64,000 nucleotides of DNA from Poecilobothrus nobilitatus (lineage: Eukaryota; Arthropoda; Insecta; Diptera; Dolichopodidae): assembly GCA_947095535.1 (NCBI GenBank), contig OX352774.1, forward strand, positions 209,424,965 through 209,488,964. The letters run 5' to 3'. Made by a program: the position numbers and the translations under genes. Shown in pieces: positions 12,579 through 23,090 of the stretch (the first letter of the stretch is position 1; each line of letters starts with the position of its first letter). The notes under the pieces are model-generated. The model was not told where the DNA came from, made no database searches, and worked only from the letters and a program-made list of their open reading frames with translations.

Positions 12579-14107
12579 TAGGATCGGGTATAAAAAAATA
12601 ACTCCTCCGTTTGTAACAACTCGAAATAAGCGAGCTAGATATACCTTCAAAGGTATGGATCGGATCAGAAAAAAATTCTAAGACTTTTGAGCCATGTCCG
12701 TCCGTCTGTCCGTCCGTCAGCACGCTAACTCAAAAACTAAGAAAGCTAGAATCTTGAAATTTACACAAAATATTCTGGGAATAATTTGTAGGTTCCCTAT
12801 TTTTTTTGGGTTGAGTTTGGACCAAATCTTAGGGTAGCTCTCGAACACCTAACTTTTAGATCCCCACATTTTTTTTGAAATAGAGCTATGAAATTTTAAC
12901 TGCTGATAGATCTCACAAAAATATTAATTTTATTTTTAATAACTTTTTTTCGTAGTCCCACCCGTTACGGAGCTACAGCTCCCCAAAGGTTCAAAAAAGC
13001 TCTATATTTAAATTGTTATAGCACAAGTTGTATAAGGTATATCTTCATTTTGAAAACGCCAAACGATTACCACTTTTATTAGCTTTAAAAGTATATAGAC
13101 AATAAATATATATTTGTGGCATACGGTGTCTTAATTTACCGTTATGCGAAACTAAAATTTTGCAAAAACCTTTAACCCTTCTATCTTCTAAACGGTTTAA
13201 TTTAGAAACTTGAAATTTTGACAGAAGTTAGATCTTTAAAAATAAGTATAAGTCAATTCAGAAATTTTTTTTGTATCACCCCCCGTTTAGGAGTTGTAAG
13301 GGGTCAAAAACTGAAAATTTCCTATTTTTAAATACCTGTAACTTGAACACCTGTTAAAATTTGTTTGAAGTAATACACAAAAATTAAAGCTTCAACATTA
13401 TACTCTTATTTCTGTTAACAACTTCTTTTAATAATATAGGGTTACTTTATAATTGACGAAAGTGTTACTTGATTTTTTCAAATTTTCTAACAAATTTCTT
13501 TAACGAATTTTTTCCATTTTGTTTTACTCGATAATTTGAAATTGTTGAGGATTTAATGCGTAGTACATAAAAATGTAAATAAATAAACAACATAACGGTT
13601 GCTTGAAGAATTTTTATTTATATGATATTGATATATATACATACTTATATAATATCATGTTTATTTACATATCGTATATGTCACTGATGAATGAATGATA
13701 AGAGTATAGATGTATTTACGTGCGCCGTATTTACATACATATATGTATTTTATTGTACTTATAAGAAATTATTCTGTCAATGGAATATTTAAATATAATA
13801 TATTATAATATTTAAAATTATATTTGTTATTTTGTACTAAGTAAATTTAATATACATTTACCGCTTAGTATTAAATGGTACTATAGAATATTTGAAAATT
13901 TGAGTTTTGGATTGATAATCGTTATGTAAAAGGTTAAAATCTGCTTTTGAAGAATGCGTAAATATATAGTTTGAATATATATACAACCCATAGTTCTAGA
14001 AATTATAAAATTCACCCAAAATATTTTAAAATACTAAAATATTAAAAAAATAATATTGTAAGCAGAGATATAGATAGATATTGATAGTCTGTGAACATAC
14101 TAACGGT

Positions 14108-14141
14108 TCGTACGGGTATCTAAGAGTTGACAAAGGCAACT
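14108..14141 (+). repeat. 3' subterminal repeat and terminal hairpin
   Basis: TCGTACGGGTAT (14108-14119) is followed six bases later by a 5-bp stem with a 7-nt loop (14125-14141). The same order, subterminal repeat then hairpin, recurs at 55913-55949 in a different element. Confidence 0.7.
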
Positions 14142-14145
14142 GTAT

Positions 14146-15325
14146 TCTTCCTCGTTCTTATGTAAAATCAGTTTAACTTAAATTTAAATAAAATTACTTT
14201 AAGTAAAATTGCTTTATATTAATTTAAAAAAAAAAAAAAGTAACAAAAAATTATTACTGCAAAATGACGGATTTCCTTCATCTCATTTTAATTTAAATTG
14301 ATAAAAAATTACACTTTTCATTCAAAAAATTTTATAAATTTACTCTGTAAAATTAATTTAATTTCTTAAATATTGAAATGAAAGTAAAAAAAAAAAAAAT
14401 TTTAAAAAATAAAATATGGAGTCAATAAATAATACTTTTTATTTTCATTTGTATTTTTGTTTTCTGTTTTGTTTTTTTGCCACAAAATAAACTTCAAAGT
14501 AATTTTCTTTTCAACACAAACTAAATTTAATTTTTTTGTTTTTCAACATTTTTCTTTTTCAATTGAATCAACGTTAAAATAAAATATAAAAAGACATTAT
14601 TTTTTTTTTTTAAATCGTTATTATACAAATACAAGGTGTTCAATTAAAAAATATACTAAAATATATAAGAATTTAAGTTGTCATAATTGTCATCTAGAAA
14701 CAGAAATTAATTAGTTTTTGTTATATATAATAGAAACTTTTCTGTTTTTAGAATCCAAGATATTTTTAATTTTTTGCACTGTATAATAAAAATTAGAAAG
14801 TTTCTTTATTGAAAAGGTCCCTTTCTATTTATAACTACAGTTTATTATGAACTTCAAATATAAAAGGATTCATGCAATATTCAACAGCTCTAATATTATA
14901 CTGCCCTTTGAGAATAAAATTAAATATTTCTAGAGCACTTAATTGATATTCATATCCTAGTTGTTAATTTTTATTAAAATAGGACATCCTATTTTGATTT
15001 ATAATGTTCTAATTCTATTCGTTCTTGTTTTAAGAAAAATATATAAAAGAAACAAGGAAATTTCAAATTATATTTATTTTTTATAATAAAAATATTTATT
15101 TTTATATTGGCGACTTCCTGACTACATATGATGAGTACGATATAATTTTGTTACTTTTGTTTTTTTATATAATTTGATAAAACATAAATTAAATAGAGAA
15201 GGAAAATAAAATAGATTTAATAAACTTTAAGATACGATATTTCTACACATTTTTCTACATTTGTTCCTTAAAAGTAATTGTTTTAACTAAATGGCGAGCT
15301 TTTTTGTTAACTGAACTTCAAATTC
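14146..15325. other. AT-rich DNA, nothing supported
   Basis: Poly-A/T rich, no gene-like composition. If the blocks at 15326-15674 are terminal exons, their 3' untranslated sequence would lie here, but no convincing AATAAA signal was picked out close to the stop codon. Confidence 0.45.
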
Positions 15326-15409
15326 TTAGACAGCAAAATTCAGCATACGGAAATTCGTGTGTAACTCAAACTTTACGAATGTGGCACCATCTTTCACTTC
15401 ACGTGTTTC
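15326..15409 (-). CDS. Candidate terminal exon, unknown protein (27 codons + stop)
   Basis: On the minus strand an acceptor-like CCCCAATTTCATTTCAG ends at 15410 and is followed by an open stretch read in phase 0 as ETREVKDGATFVKF..., ending NFRMLNFAV and a TAA at 15326-15328. The peptide has balanced, protein-like composition (charged, hydrophobic and aromatic residues mixed), and many codons end in C or G, unlike the F/I/K/N-dominated translations around it. I do not recognise the protein. No upstream exon is identified with certainty. It may be a last exon of a minus-strand gene, an alternative end to the block at 15612-15674, or a pseudogene piece. Splicing AAC of that block (before its GTG stop region) to this one would keep the frame, but the donor (AAC|GTGTGA) is weak. 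Confidence 0.4.
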   Translation of the reverse strand, partial: ETREVKDGATFVKFELHTNFRMLNFAV

Positions 15410-15445
15410 CTGAAATGAAATTGGGGATGATTATTTTTTCAATTT

Positions 15446-15514
15446 AAATAGGTTTAAGGAGAATGTGAACATCTTCATTTACACATGTCCTTCATCTTCA
15501 CCTTAAACCTATTT
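15446..15514. repeat. Inverted repeat with 14-bp arms
   Basis: AAATAGGTTTAAGG (15446-15459) is the exact reverse complement of CCTTAAACCTATTT (15501-15514); the loop is 41 nt. It lies between the two candidate exons at 15.3 and 15.6 kb. It could fold in a transcript or be a small foldback remnant; the sequence does not decide. Confidence 0.6.
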
Positions 15515-15611
15515 TTACTTCGTAGGAGAATTTTTCTTTTACAATAGTACTAAAGTTCATTTAACTTATTATTTGGTCAAAAAAGAAGGTGAATTTTAGT
15601 GGATTAAAGCA

Positions 15612-15674
15612 TCACACGTTGATAAAGAAATCGTACTGGTACCTGTCCTCTTTAGCGTCTTTGATAATTCCCAC
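15612..15674 (-). CDS. Candidate terminal exon, unknown protein (20 codons + stop)
   Basis: On the minus strand a pyrimidine-rich TTCTTTTTTTCTTTTGCTTT followed by ACGGTAGTAG makes a good acceptor. The open stretch after it reads VGIIKDAKEDRYQYDFFINV and stops at TGA (15612-15614). In-frame TAG codons sit immediately upstream, as expected at an intron boundary. Codons such as ATC, GAC, TAC, TTC, AAC and GTG give it higher GC at third positions than its surroundings. A plus-strand frame of 76 codons (15589-15819) covers the same DNA but has no better claim. I do not recognise the protein. It could be a real last exon or a decayed one. Confidence 0.4.
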   Translation of the reverse strand: MGIIKDAKEDRYQYDFFINV

Positions 15675-15982
15675 CTACTACCGTAAAGCAAAAGAAAAAA
15701 AGAACATGTACAATTTCATTATAGAGTACACAATCACTTATGCCACAGTACATGTTGCAGTCATAGAACATGAGCTGTATAATTTCTTCTTACATTCGAT
15801 ACACTATCACCTGTGGTAGAATGAAATTTTTATATCTTATCTTAGAACGTAATATCATGACAGCAGGTTCACAAAATTTTTCAACAAATTTCTTAAAAAT
15901 GCTTAAAAATGTAGTTCATTAATTCATTTTTATCTTGTTACTCTTCTTGTCTTGAATTGTAGTTCTTTTATCATGATCGCTC

Positions 15983-16063
15983 TTAGGAGTTTTTTTTGCT
16001 TTTAGGCTTTTCTTCGAGTTTCCACAACTGTTTGACCAATAAGCCTTTGCTATTGATAGTCAT
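15983..16063 (-). CDS. Short coding-like block, unknown (26 codons + stop)
   Basis: A minus-strand frame opens at ATG (16061-16063), reads MTINSKGLLVKQLWKLEEKP, then a lysine/serine-rich end, and stops at 15983-15985. Codon choice (ATC, AGC, GGC, GTC, CAG, CTC, AAG) resembles coding sequence more than the local background. It lies about 300 bp upstream of the 15.6-kb block on the same strand and could belong to the same gene or pseudogene. No splice donor was identified. Weak call; it could be chance. Confidence 0.25.
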   Translation of the reverse strand: MTINSKGLLVKQLWKLEEKPKSKKNS

Positions 16064-17769
16064 AAGTCTTATTTTAAAGAATTCCTTAGAATTCTTCTAA
16101 GAATTCCTAGTTCTATTAATAAAATTTATTTTTATTGCAAAATTTATCAAGTAACAAAGCAGGAGGAAAGATGAAAATATAATATAAATTAAGTAAATAA
16201 TATGTTTAAACAATATGTCCTATATGTAAAGTTCAAAAGGAAAAAAGGAAGTTGTATAAAATAAATTAAAAATATTATCAAATTATTAAAATATCCTAAA
16301 AAATAATATTATTTCTTATTAAAAAAAAAAATATATATTCATACTACAAAATAGAATGAAAATAATAATTTAATAAATATTTTTATTTCATTTATGTAGA
16401 TAAACTTTTGCTTTTCTTTAGATCATTTGTTTGATTTTTTTAATATATGATTCTTTTACTATAATTTTTCAAATTTTCTGTGCCTTAGTATTGGAAAATT
16501 GAATGAAATTTTTTTTCTGAACTTCAAAACTTTAAATGGATTTTTGAATAGATTTTTGAATAGATTTCAGTAGTTATTTTGGAACAGATCTCTTTTTTAA
16601 GCAGTGCAGGTTCATATATGGTATTTTGTAATTAAATTACATAATATTTCTTTAATTTGAACTTTTAAAAATAATTTTCTTCTTAGTATTTTCTTAATAG
16701 TTAGAGGGTTAAAAACCTAAATGATTTAAATAAAATATAATTTTTGACAACAAAAACTAATATGATTATCTAATCCAACAATATTGTCCTTAGAATTAAT
16801 TAAAATTCATTATATTTTTTAATTAATAAAATGATCACTTAGAAACTTTGACATTTTCAATAAAACACAATTTTTTTGAATGGATTCTTGTATGAAAAGA
16901 TGATCAAATTTAAATTCTACCAATTACCAATACTTATCAAATTTACCAGATTTTTTGATGATTAAATAAAGGGTTTAACAACTTCTAAACAAATTATTTA
17001 ATTTTTTTTTTATAAACCTAAAGAATTTTACCTCTTAAAAGAAATCTTAAAAATGTAAAACACTTTTTCGGAAGACGAGGAAAAGAGTGTAGTTAACTAT
17101 TTCAACTTTAGGATAGCCGCTCGAACATTATATATGCTGTTTCTCTAAAGTTGATCATCTTTTAGAAAATGTAAGATATCTAACTTAATTAAGTACGTAC
17201 TCTGACTTAATGTGAGATATCTAACGTGTTAAGAACTTTTTATGTACATTTAACATTACAACTACTCGAACCCATTGCGTTAAAGAAAATAAATTTTGCA
17301 GAGGTCATTGGCATAAATTGACAACATTTCAGATTATCTATAACTTAATTGGGACTCGTTTATATGCTTACATAAAAAAAGAAGTTATATATGGCAGGTA
17401 CTCGAATGCGTCGATTGAACTTCTTTAGTTTCAATAGTGAAACTGTTATTTATATAAAAATTAAATTGTAAAAATTTGAGAAAAATAATTTTCTATTTTT
17501 TTTTTAAATTATCGTGCGAATTTAAGAATGCACTCAACTAAATCGATTCAAAATTCAATGCTAAGCAAGATTGTATGTATATATTTTTCCATATACAACC
17601 CGTTTCCCCTAAGATGTCCCAAACGTGATATATTATATCCTTTAACTATAACACATTATACGACTATAGTAATCGTCCCTATAAGTATGCAACATTGGAT
17701 AAAATTTTAATATAAGCTTTGCTTCTTGAGGCAATGGAATATTTTATTTATGTAAATTGTACTGTCAAG
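16064..17769. other. AT-rich DNA, nothing supported
   Basis: Apart from a near-repeated 'agatatctaac' at 17174-17184 and 17215-17225, no structure was recognised. A 60-codon plus-strand frame at 17528-17710 has no domain and no supporting context. Confidence 0.45.
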
Positions 17770-17855
17770 CCCAAAATGGCCTCAGTAGCCGAGAGCTCTA
17801 CTGATATTATATTAATTAATTGTATAATGTTAGATTTAAATAAATAAATAAATAT
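17770..17855 (+). mobile_element. 5'-truncated SINE tail fragment
   Basis: 'AAAATGGCCTCAGTAGCCGA' near 17772-17791 followed by an AT-rich stretch and TAAATAAATAAATA matches the 3' end of the neighbouring SINE ('aatggccttagtagccgatg' ... (AAAT)n). The tRNA head is missing. This is typical of a 5'-truncated retroposon copy, and shows the 3' tail moving as a unit. Confidence 0.6.
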
Positions 17856-17897
17856 TTTATTTCTATTAAAGTTATTTATATTAAATTTATGTAGAAG

Positions 17898-17908
17898 TAA
17901 ACGATATT
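17898..17908. repeat. Target-site duplication, left copy
   Basis: TAAACGATATT directly before the SINE head. The same 11-mer occurs at 18336-18346, directly after the (AAAT)n tail. Confidence 0.85.
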
Positions 17909-18335
17909 GGGGCTTCGGTAGCCTAGTGGGTAGGCGTGTGGCGTATTAACCGAAGGAGTGTGGGTTCGATCCCTGCACAGGTCGTAAGTGTTTTTTTCTT
18001 TACATAACCCCCTTACGACCAAATATAATGTAAATATATAGTATATAATATAAACAAAATAGGGGGCTTCGGTAGCCTAGTGGGTAGGCGTGTGGCGTAT
18101 TAACCGAAGGAGTGTGGGTTCGATCCCTGCACAGGTCGTAAGTGTTTTTTTCTTTACATACCCCCCTTACGACCAAATATAATGTAAATATATAGTATAT
18201 AATATAAACAAAATAAATAATATTAGTATATAATTTAATAATAGTATAAAAACCTATAATGGCCTTAGTAGCCGATGGTTCAATAATATTGCACTACATT
18301 AATGTATGTAATATTAATATAAATAAATAAATAAA
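17909..18335 (+). mobile_element. Dimeric tRNA-derived SINE, well preserved
   Basis: Two nearly identical units start at 17909 and about 18063 (period 154 bp). Each has GGGGCTTCGGTAGCCTAGTG with an A box TAGCCTAGTGGG (17919-17930 in unit 1) and a B box GGTTCGATCCC (17963-17973), then an AT-rich body. Only the second unit continues into the 3' region ('aatggccttagtagccgatg' and a run ending in (AAAT)n). The whole is flanked by the 11-bp duplication TAAACGATATT, so the dimer inserted as one piece rather than arising by later local duplication. Units differ by a single base in the CATAACCC/CATACCCC stretch and a little at the junction, so the copy is young. No protein is encoded. Confidence 0.85.
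17980..18020. repeat. Hairpin inside SINE body
   Basis: GGTCGTAAG (17980-17988) is the exact reverse complement of CTTACGACC (18012-18020); it recurs one period later in unit 2. In the SINE RNA this would place a 9-bp stem just after the tRNA-like head. Confidence 0.7.
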
Positions 18336-18346
18336 TAAACGATATT
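18336..18346. repeat. Target-site duplication, right copy
   Basis: TAAACGATATT, matching 17898-17908. Confidence 0.85.
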
Positions 18347-19039
18347 ATCAGAAGTCATCAGTAAATATAAATGATATATTCCAAGTAGTTGATAAAGAAA
18401 ATATAGAAAACTTTTATTTAATGATAAAACAAGTAATTAAATATCTAAGTTGCAAAAGAACCGCGAATCCATTTAACTTTTGGTAAATTGAAAAATTATC
18501 CACAAACATATTATTGTGTTATTAATAAAAAATAAAAGAAACAAGAAAACAAAAATATTTTCTAGAAAATTTGTATAATACATATATTTTCGGTTTATTG
18601 ACAAATCAGAAAAATTTATTGTTCATGACACATGTTATCACATATTATTATATTATTTTTTTCACATATTTATTTTTTTGTTATCACATGTTATTTTTTC
18701 ATCTATTTAAAGTTTTTTTTTTTTTATACAATTTTTAACATTTTTAATCAAGTTTTTCATAATATAACAATTTAAATAAAATGAAAATATTTCAAATTTT
18801 ATTTTAAATAATAATAAAAAAATCAAAACCACTTTAAAAAAATCCGACAGAAAGCGTGATTTAATGTATATTTTCCACATGAAAAAATCACGTGAATAAA
18901 TAATCACTCATGTTTTATAACACTTAAATATGTCAATTTAAATTTTTCATCTTTCTTTTGTTATTTTTTTCATTTATTATTTTTAACATTTTTCAAATTC
19001 AATTCGATTGAGAAGAATTGAAATCATAAAAAAAACAGA
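18347..19039. other. AT-rich DNA, nothing supported
   Basis: A/T-rich with repeated 'cacat..ttat' segments around 18620-18700. A 66-codon minus-strand frame at 18707-18907 is low complexity. Confidence 0.45.
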
Positions 19040-19775
19040 AACAATTGCTTTTTAGCACATTTCCAAAAAAATGTTGAAAAAATGTTTCACTCTCTCCGTC
19101 CGTCCGTCAGTTTGTCCGTCTGTTTACAAAACTTCTACACCGTTACAAATAGAAAAAAAAAATGTATCTATGGGTAGGTCTCATTTAAAAATTAATGTTG
19201 TAGAACAACTTTTTCATGTAGCCTCATTCATTACGGAGTTGCAGTCTCTCAAACTTTGAAAAAGTTCTATTTTTAAATGCGTATATCTCATGTTCTACTT
19301 AACATTTTTTCAATTGGAAAACACCATTCGACCGGAAATCTTTTTACCTTTTGTATAAAGTTTCCAAATTTAGTATTTAAATTTACCATTATGTAAAAAC
19401 CAAATTTTGCATGATATTTTTATCTTCATAACTCAGGCACTCTTTTAAAAAGTGACTTGAAATGTTATGATAAGAAAGAACTTTTAGAACTAGTATAAGT
19501 TTCCTCAGAAATGTTTTTTGGACCACCCCCTATTTTTGAACTATTAGGCCTCAAAAATTGGAAATTTGCTATTTTCAGACACCTGCAACTTAGGCACCTG
19601 TACACATTGCTCAAAATTGCAAAAAAAAGTCCTATTTTTTCTTATATGAAACTTTCAAATTTTGATGCAAGTCATAATTCTAAACAGTTTGTATTATCTT
19701 TTGGAAACGTACGCTTTTAAAAACCGTTGGTTTACATTTTGCCTTGTTTTTTGTTCCTTTCTGTACTGATATTTT
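19040..19775 (+). mobile_element. DINE-like interspersed repeat, copy C
   Basis: Begins around 'TTTTTAGCACATTTCCAAAA', followed by CTCTCCGTCCGTCCGTCAG, 'CTGTTTACAAAACTTCTACACCG', 'ATTACGGAGTTGCAG', 'CACCCCCTATTTTTGAACTATT', 'CCTGCAACTTAGGCACCTG' and a 3' part near 19700-19760. The order matches the 12.6-kb element (for example TTACGGAGCTACAGCTCC there) and copy F at 51.8 kb. Terminal inverted repeats and the hairpin were not found, so the ends are lost or differ. Short frames inside (62 and 69 codons) are by-products. Confidence 0.65.
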
Positions 19776-20309
19776 TGTGCCATAAAATATTCAAGCTTCG
19801 TTTGTTTGCTTTTTTTTTACAAAAATTCTTCAAATATGTACTCTTTTTAAATACATAACATTTGATTTTATTTTGTATATGCAATAAAAATGTTTGTATA
19901 AAATCGATTTAGATTTAATATACCTGTTCTTGACACCACCTGTTAAAAAATAAAATAATGAAATTCAAGAGATTTTCTTTTGTTTCGAGCCCCCGAATTT
20001 TTGTTTGATTTCTCAATAACCACTAAAATTGTATAGTTAGAAAAAAAATAAACATATTATGGTAAATTAAAATTTTTTAATATTTTAAAAATACAAAAAA
20101 AAAATTAAAGTGGAATTATTGTTAAATATGTTAGCTACATTTAGGACATTTTATTTGTGTTTTCTTCTGTCTATTATTGACTACTATTTTTTCTTACAAG
20201 AATAATTGAAGAAGCTTATTTTGTTACATCAAGATGCTCAAGGATATTATATACTCAACTGTTTGATTTTTTATTTCAGCCTTTAACGGAATTTTAAAGA
20301 TTTTTAAAT
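19776..20309. other. AT-rich DNA, nothing supported
   Basis: No gene or repeat structure recognised between the DINE-like copy and the LINE fragment. Confidence 0.45.
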
Positions 20310-20708
20310 TATAGATATTTTGTAGGTAATGACACTTGCTCAGTTGAAATAAAATCACTGATGCCTCCTCTTAAACAATTCCAACGCACCACAAGAGGAG
20401 CAGCAAATGCGCATTCCTACTATGTGAAGGTACCTAAGTGGTACTCTATTGGCTATAGCAATTCGTTTGTTCTTAGAACTGCAAAAATGTGGAATCTATT
20501 ATCAGCCACCGTATTTCCAAAAGTTAGCGATTTTGGTATTTACAATTAGCCCAAATTTAAGAAGAATCTCAACAGATTTTTCTCAAATTTACCCTTTAAC
20601 TCCTCTTTATACTCATTTTTTCCATCCTCATCCAAATGTTGTGATTTTAGTCCCTATCCCATCCCATATAATGACAACTACTTCAAGTACAAAGGATCAT
20701 ATTACTAG
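20310..20708 (+). mobile_element. LINE reverse transcriptase C-terminal fragment (pseudogene)
   Basis: One frame reads ...RYFVGNDTCSVEIKSLMPPL, then QRTTRGAANAHSY, SFVLRTAKMWNLLSATVFP, an in-frame TAG at 20547-20549, and continues as PKFKKNLNRFFSNLP to a stop at 20706-20708. The layout (CS-E-hydrophobic-SLIPP, R-T/A-TR-S-NAH, NSF-PRT-LWN-LP-VFP, N-FK--LNRF) is the usual C-terminal tail of jockey/I-type non-LTR retrotransposon ORF2 proteins. The catalytic RT core, endonuclease and 5' region are absent, so this is a 5'-truncated, inactivated copy. Clade assignment beyond non-LTR is uncertain. Confidence 0.75.
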
Positions 20709-22734
20709 TTTAAAAAAAATACCGCAACATTAGTAATACTTGCATTTGGTTGATATTTGGAATTTTCAAAGTTTAAGTTTCTGTTTGATAACGTAATATT
20801 TCAAAAATAACGCTTCCAATCCAACAAGCAGATTATAAGTGTAAAATACACGTTAGGTTATTTACAAAATTAATTTTTTCTTTCTCTTAGCTTCAAAGTC
20901 CTAATTCCGATAAACGATGGAGATGATTTTGGGCTATCGTGTAATGAAAAACACTACTTTAATTTTTTTATTTTTCCTAAAAATTAACAAAGAAAGAGAA
21001 CCTTGTGCTCTTCCCATTGTACACTTTGTATATAGTAATATTTATTTTTGAAACTAAATCAGTCTACATATTTTCATAATATAAAAAAAGAATGTCAGTA
21101 AGACTTTTCTGAAAAAAACAGAAATTCTTTCAAATAAATGTAGTTACTTGCCTTAACTTGACTAAGCCCAAATTTAACGACGATGTAAAGAAGAAAATGA
21201 CTTAGATGCATCACAAATTTAGAACAACTCTTTATGGTACATATATAAATTCTATTTGGTGTGTGATGTATATGTGATCCTTTAGAAATGTAGCATAATT
21301 ACCAAACGTCATAATACAAAACATATTGAAAGTTCTACAACGAAGAAAATAGAAGTCTGTCTAGAACTATCACCATGCAAAACATAATTTACAAAGAACA
21401 GGAATGCTATTAGTAGATCATGAAATAAGAAAGAATAGTTAAAAATCAATAAATAATTGCACGTTAAAATTTTTTTTTTAAATCTTGTTGTAACAATAAA
21501 AATTATATTTTACCACAATAAATGTTAATCAGTAGATTTTACAATTTTATTATAGACTTAAAATATATTAACTGATTTTGAAAAATCATTTAGTGTAGTA
21601 ATTAGACAATAGTACACAAAGGAAATTACACAGACTTTTCTCAATACAATTTATCTTATGAATACAATTTGTCTATTCAAATTTTAAAATTTTTAATTAC
21701 ATATATTGAAGTTGAAATGTATAGTACATAACATAATCAATACTGCAAAGTGCTAAAAGGAACTTTTACTTGATTCATTAAATTCACGTGTTAGTTTCCT
21801 TCTACACTTCTAACTTTTAAAATTATATAAGTAAATTAATTTTTATATATTAAAAATTAAAAAAAAATAAATAAATTATTATGTACATTATAATAATTAT
21901 ACATAGAAATATCAAAATAAAATAAAAATCAGGAAATATGCTGTTGCATCGTTTAACTTACACTGAAAAACAAACACGAAAAAGTATTAATTTTATTTTT
22001 TAAATTTTATTCTTTAAAAACATATGGAACAAAAAAATATTTTTAATTTTTAAACATCGTTATGGCAACATAAAACAAACACTAATATCAAACCTTTAGA
22101 AAATTGTCTTATGTTGTTTAACTTAATTTAAACTAGCAGGAGTCTTTAACCCTGGTTAAGGGATCGTAATTATAGCAATTTAATAAAAACTTTTGCTAAG
22201 GAATTACGTTTTTACAAAACTAAATTTGAACTCAATCGATGGAACCGAATCGACTGAAGAACGATAAAACGGAAAACTTTTAATCGGATGTGGTGCCGGA
22301 ACTCGTTAACGTTTTGAATATTGCAGTAATATATGTCTAGATTCCTATTTAAAATAAAACTATGTTTATTTGGTTATTGAATGTTTTAAGGGCAGTTTTT
22401 TACAGTTCTACGTTTGTCGAAGTATATGCAATCGGCAGACTGTAGCAATAGGCAACTAGCCCTAAAGCAAGTTTTACGTATTTATTGTTCATCATATCTA
22501 ATTTGTGGTGTTAAATTATATATTTGGTATGTTAGATTTATAGTGGTGTTATATTTTTAATTACTTTTACTATGTGATACCTCTAATAATCCAATTATTA
22601 CAGTCTACGATTAGAACCATATTGTTAAAATTTTTAACAATTCTAAATTTGCATTTGTATATTGGAACGTGTTTTCAAAATTAAATAATTTATTTTCAAA
22701 CATAATGATTAGTTTTATTTAAATTTAAACTAAT
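20709..22734. other. AT-rich DNA, nothing firm
   Basis: A patch at 22230-22330 is slightly GC-richer and on the minus strand shows a pyrimidine tract, TTCTTCAG, then DSVPSIEFKFSFVKT and a stop, but nothing supports it as an exon. The rest is AT-rich without recognisable features. Confidence 0.4.
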
Positions 22735-23090
22735 TAGATGCATAGTTATTTATTCTTCTATTAACTGGAGGTAATGATTTATATTCATGCAACGAATAAT
22801 TTCCTCAGAGTTGTCAGCATATTTAAGAACGACATGGTCAGCAAATAATTGAAGGTTTCGCTTTATATTATAAATATATAACTTGAATAGTAATGGACCA
22901 TAAGATTAAACCTTGCAAGTCCATCACTTGTTATCGTTTCCTCTTGACTAAAACTGTTTTTATGCATATGCGTATTATTTGTTTAAGATTTTTAAGGTAA
23001 TATTTAAAAAACATCAATTTATTGACAGAAAAGCTTCATCTCGACAATTTTAAAAGAAGAATATCGTGGCCAACACAGTTAAAGGTTTTT
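22735..23090 (-). mobile_element. Decayed LINE reverse transcriptase core
   Basis: The minus-strand translation, with frame changes and stops, gives FNCVGHDILLLKLS (the F-D-x-V-x-H-x-x-LL region), a downstream SVNKLMFFKYYLKN segment (as in F-S...FF-SYL--R), and NLQLFADHVVLKYADNSE (the F/Y-A-D-D catalytic region). The catalytic aspartates are degraded: FD becomes FN and ADD becomes ADH. Frameshifts separate the blocks. A non-LTR reverse transcriptase is the best reading; it is inactive. It is on the opposite strand to the 20.3-kb tail and so is a separate insertion. Confidence 0.65.

Larger units (their letters stand above)
12566..14145 (+). mobile_element. DINE/Helentron-like non-autonomous element with both ends
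   Basis: The 5' end reads TTTTTATACCCGTACGATAG and folds locally with ATCGGGTATA. The 12-mer ATACCCGTACGA at 12567-12578 is the exact reverse complement of 14108-14119, forming subterminal inverted repeats. Just beyond the 3' repeat, AGTTG-ACAAAGG-CAACT at 14125-14141 makes a small terminal hairpin. The interior near 12690-12720 has GAGCCATGTCCGTCCGTCTG followed by more CCGTCC units and 'CTAGAATCTTGAAATTTAC', close in arrangement to the 5' part of Drosophila INE-1/DINE-1. Subterminal inverted repeats plus a 3' hairpin are known features of Helentron-derived DINEs (established knowledge). It has no coding capacity, so any movement would need a Rep/Helicase supplied elsewhere. Exact termini were not fixed. 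Confidence 0.75.

Noticed and set aside
15589..15819. Plus-strand 76-codon frame
   Set aside because: It overlaps the better-supported minus-strand exon candidate at 15612-15674 and has no recognisable domain.
17909..17980. Functional tRNA gene
   Set aside because: A and B boxes are good, but the sequence recurs as repeats with SINE bodies, tails and target duplications, and has no matching acceptor stem.
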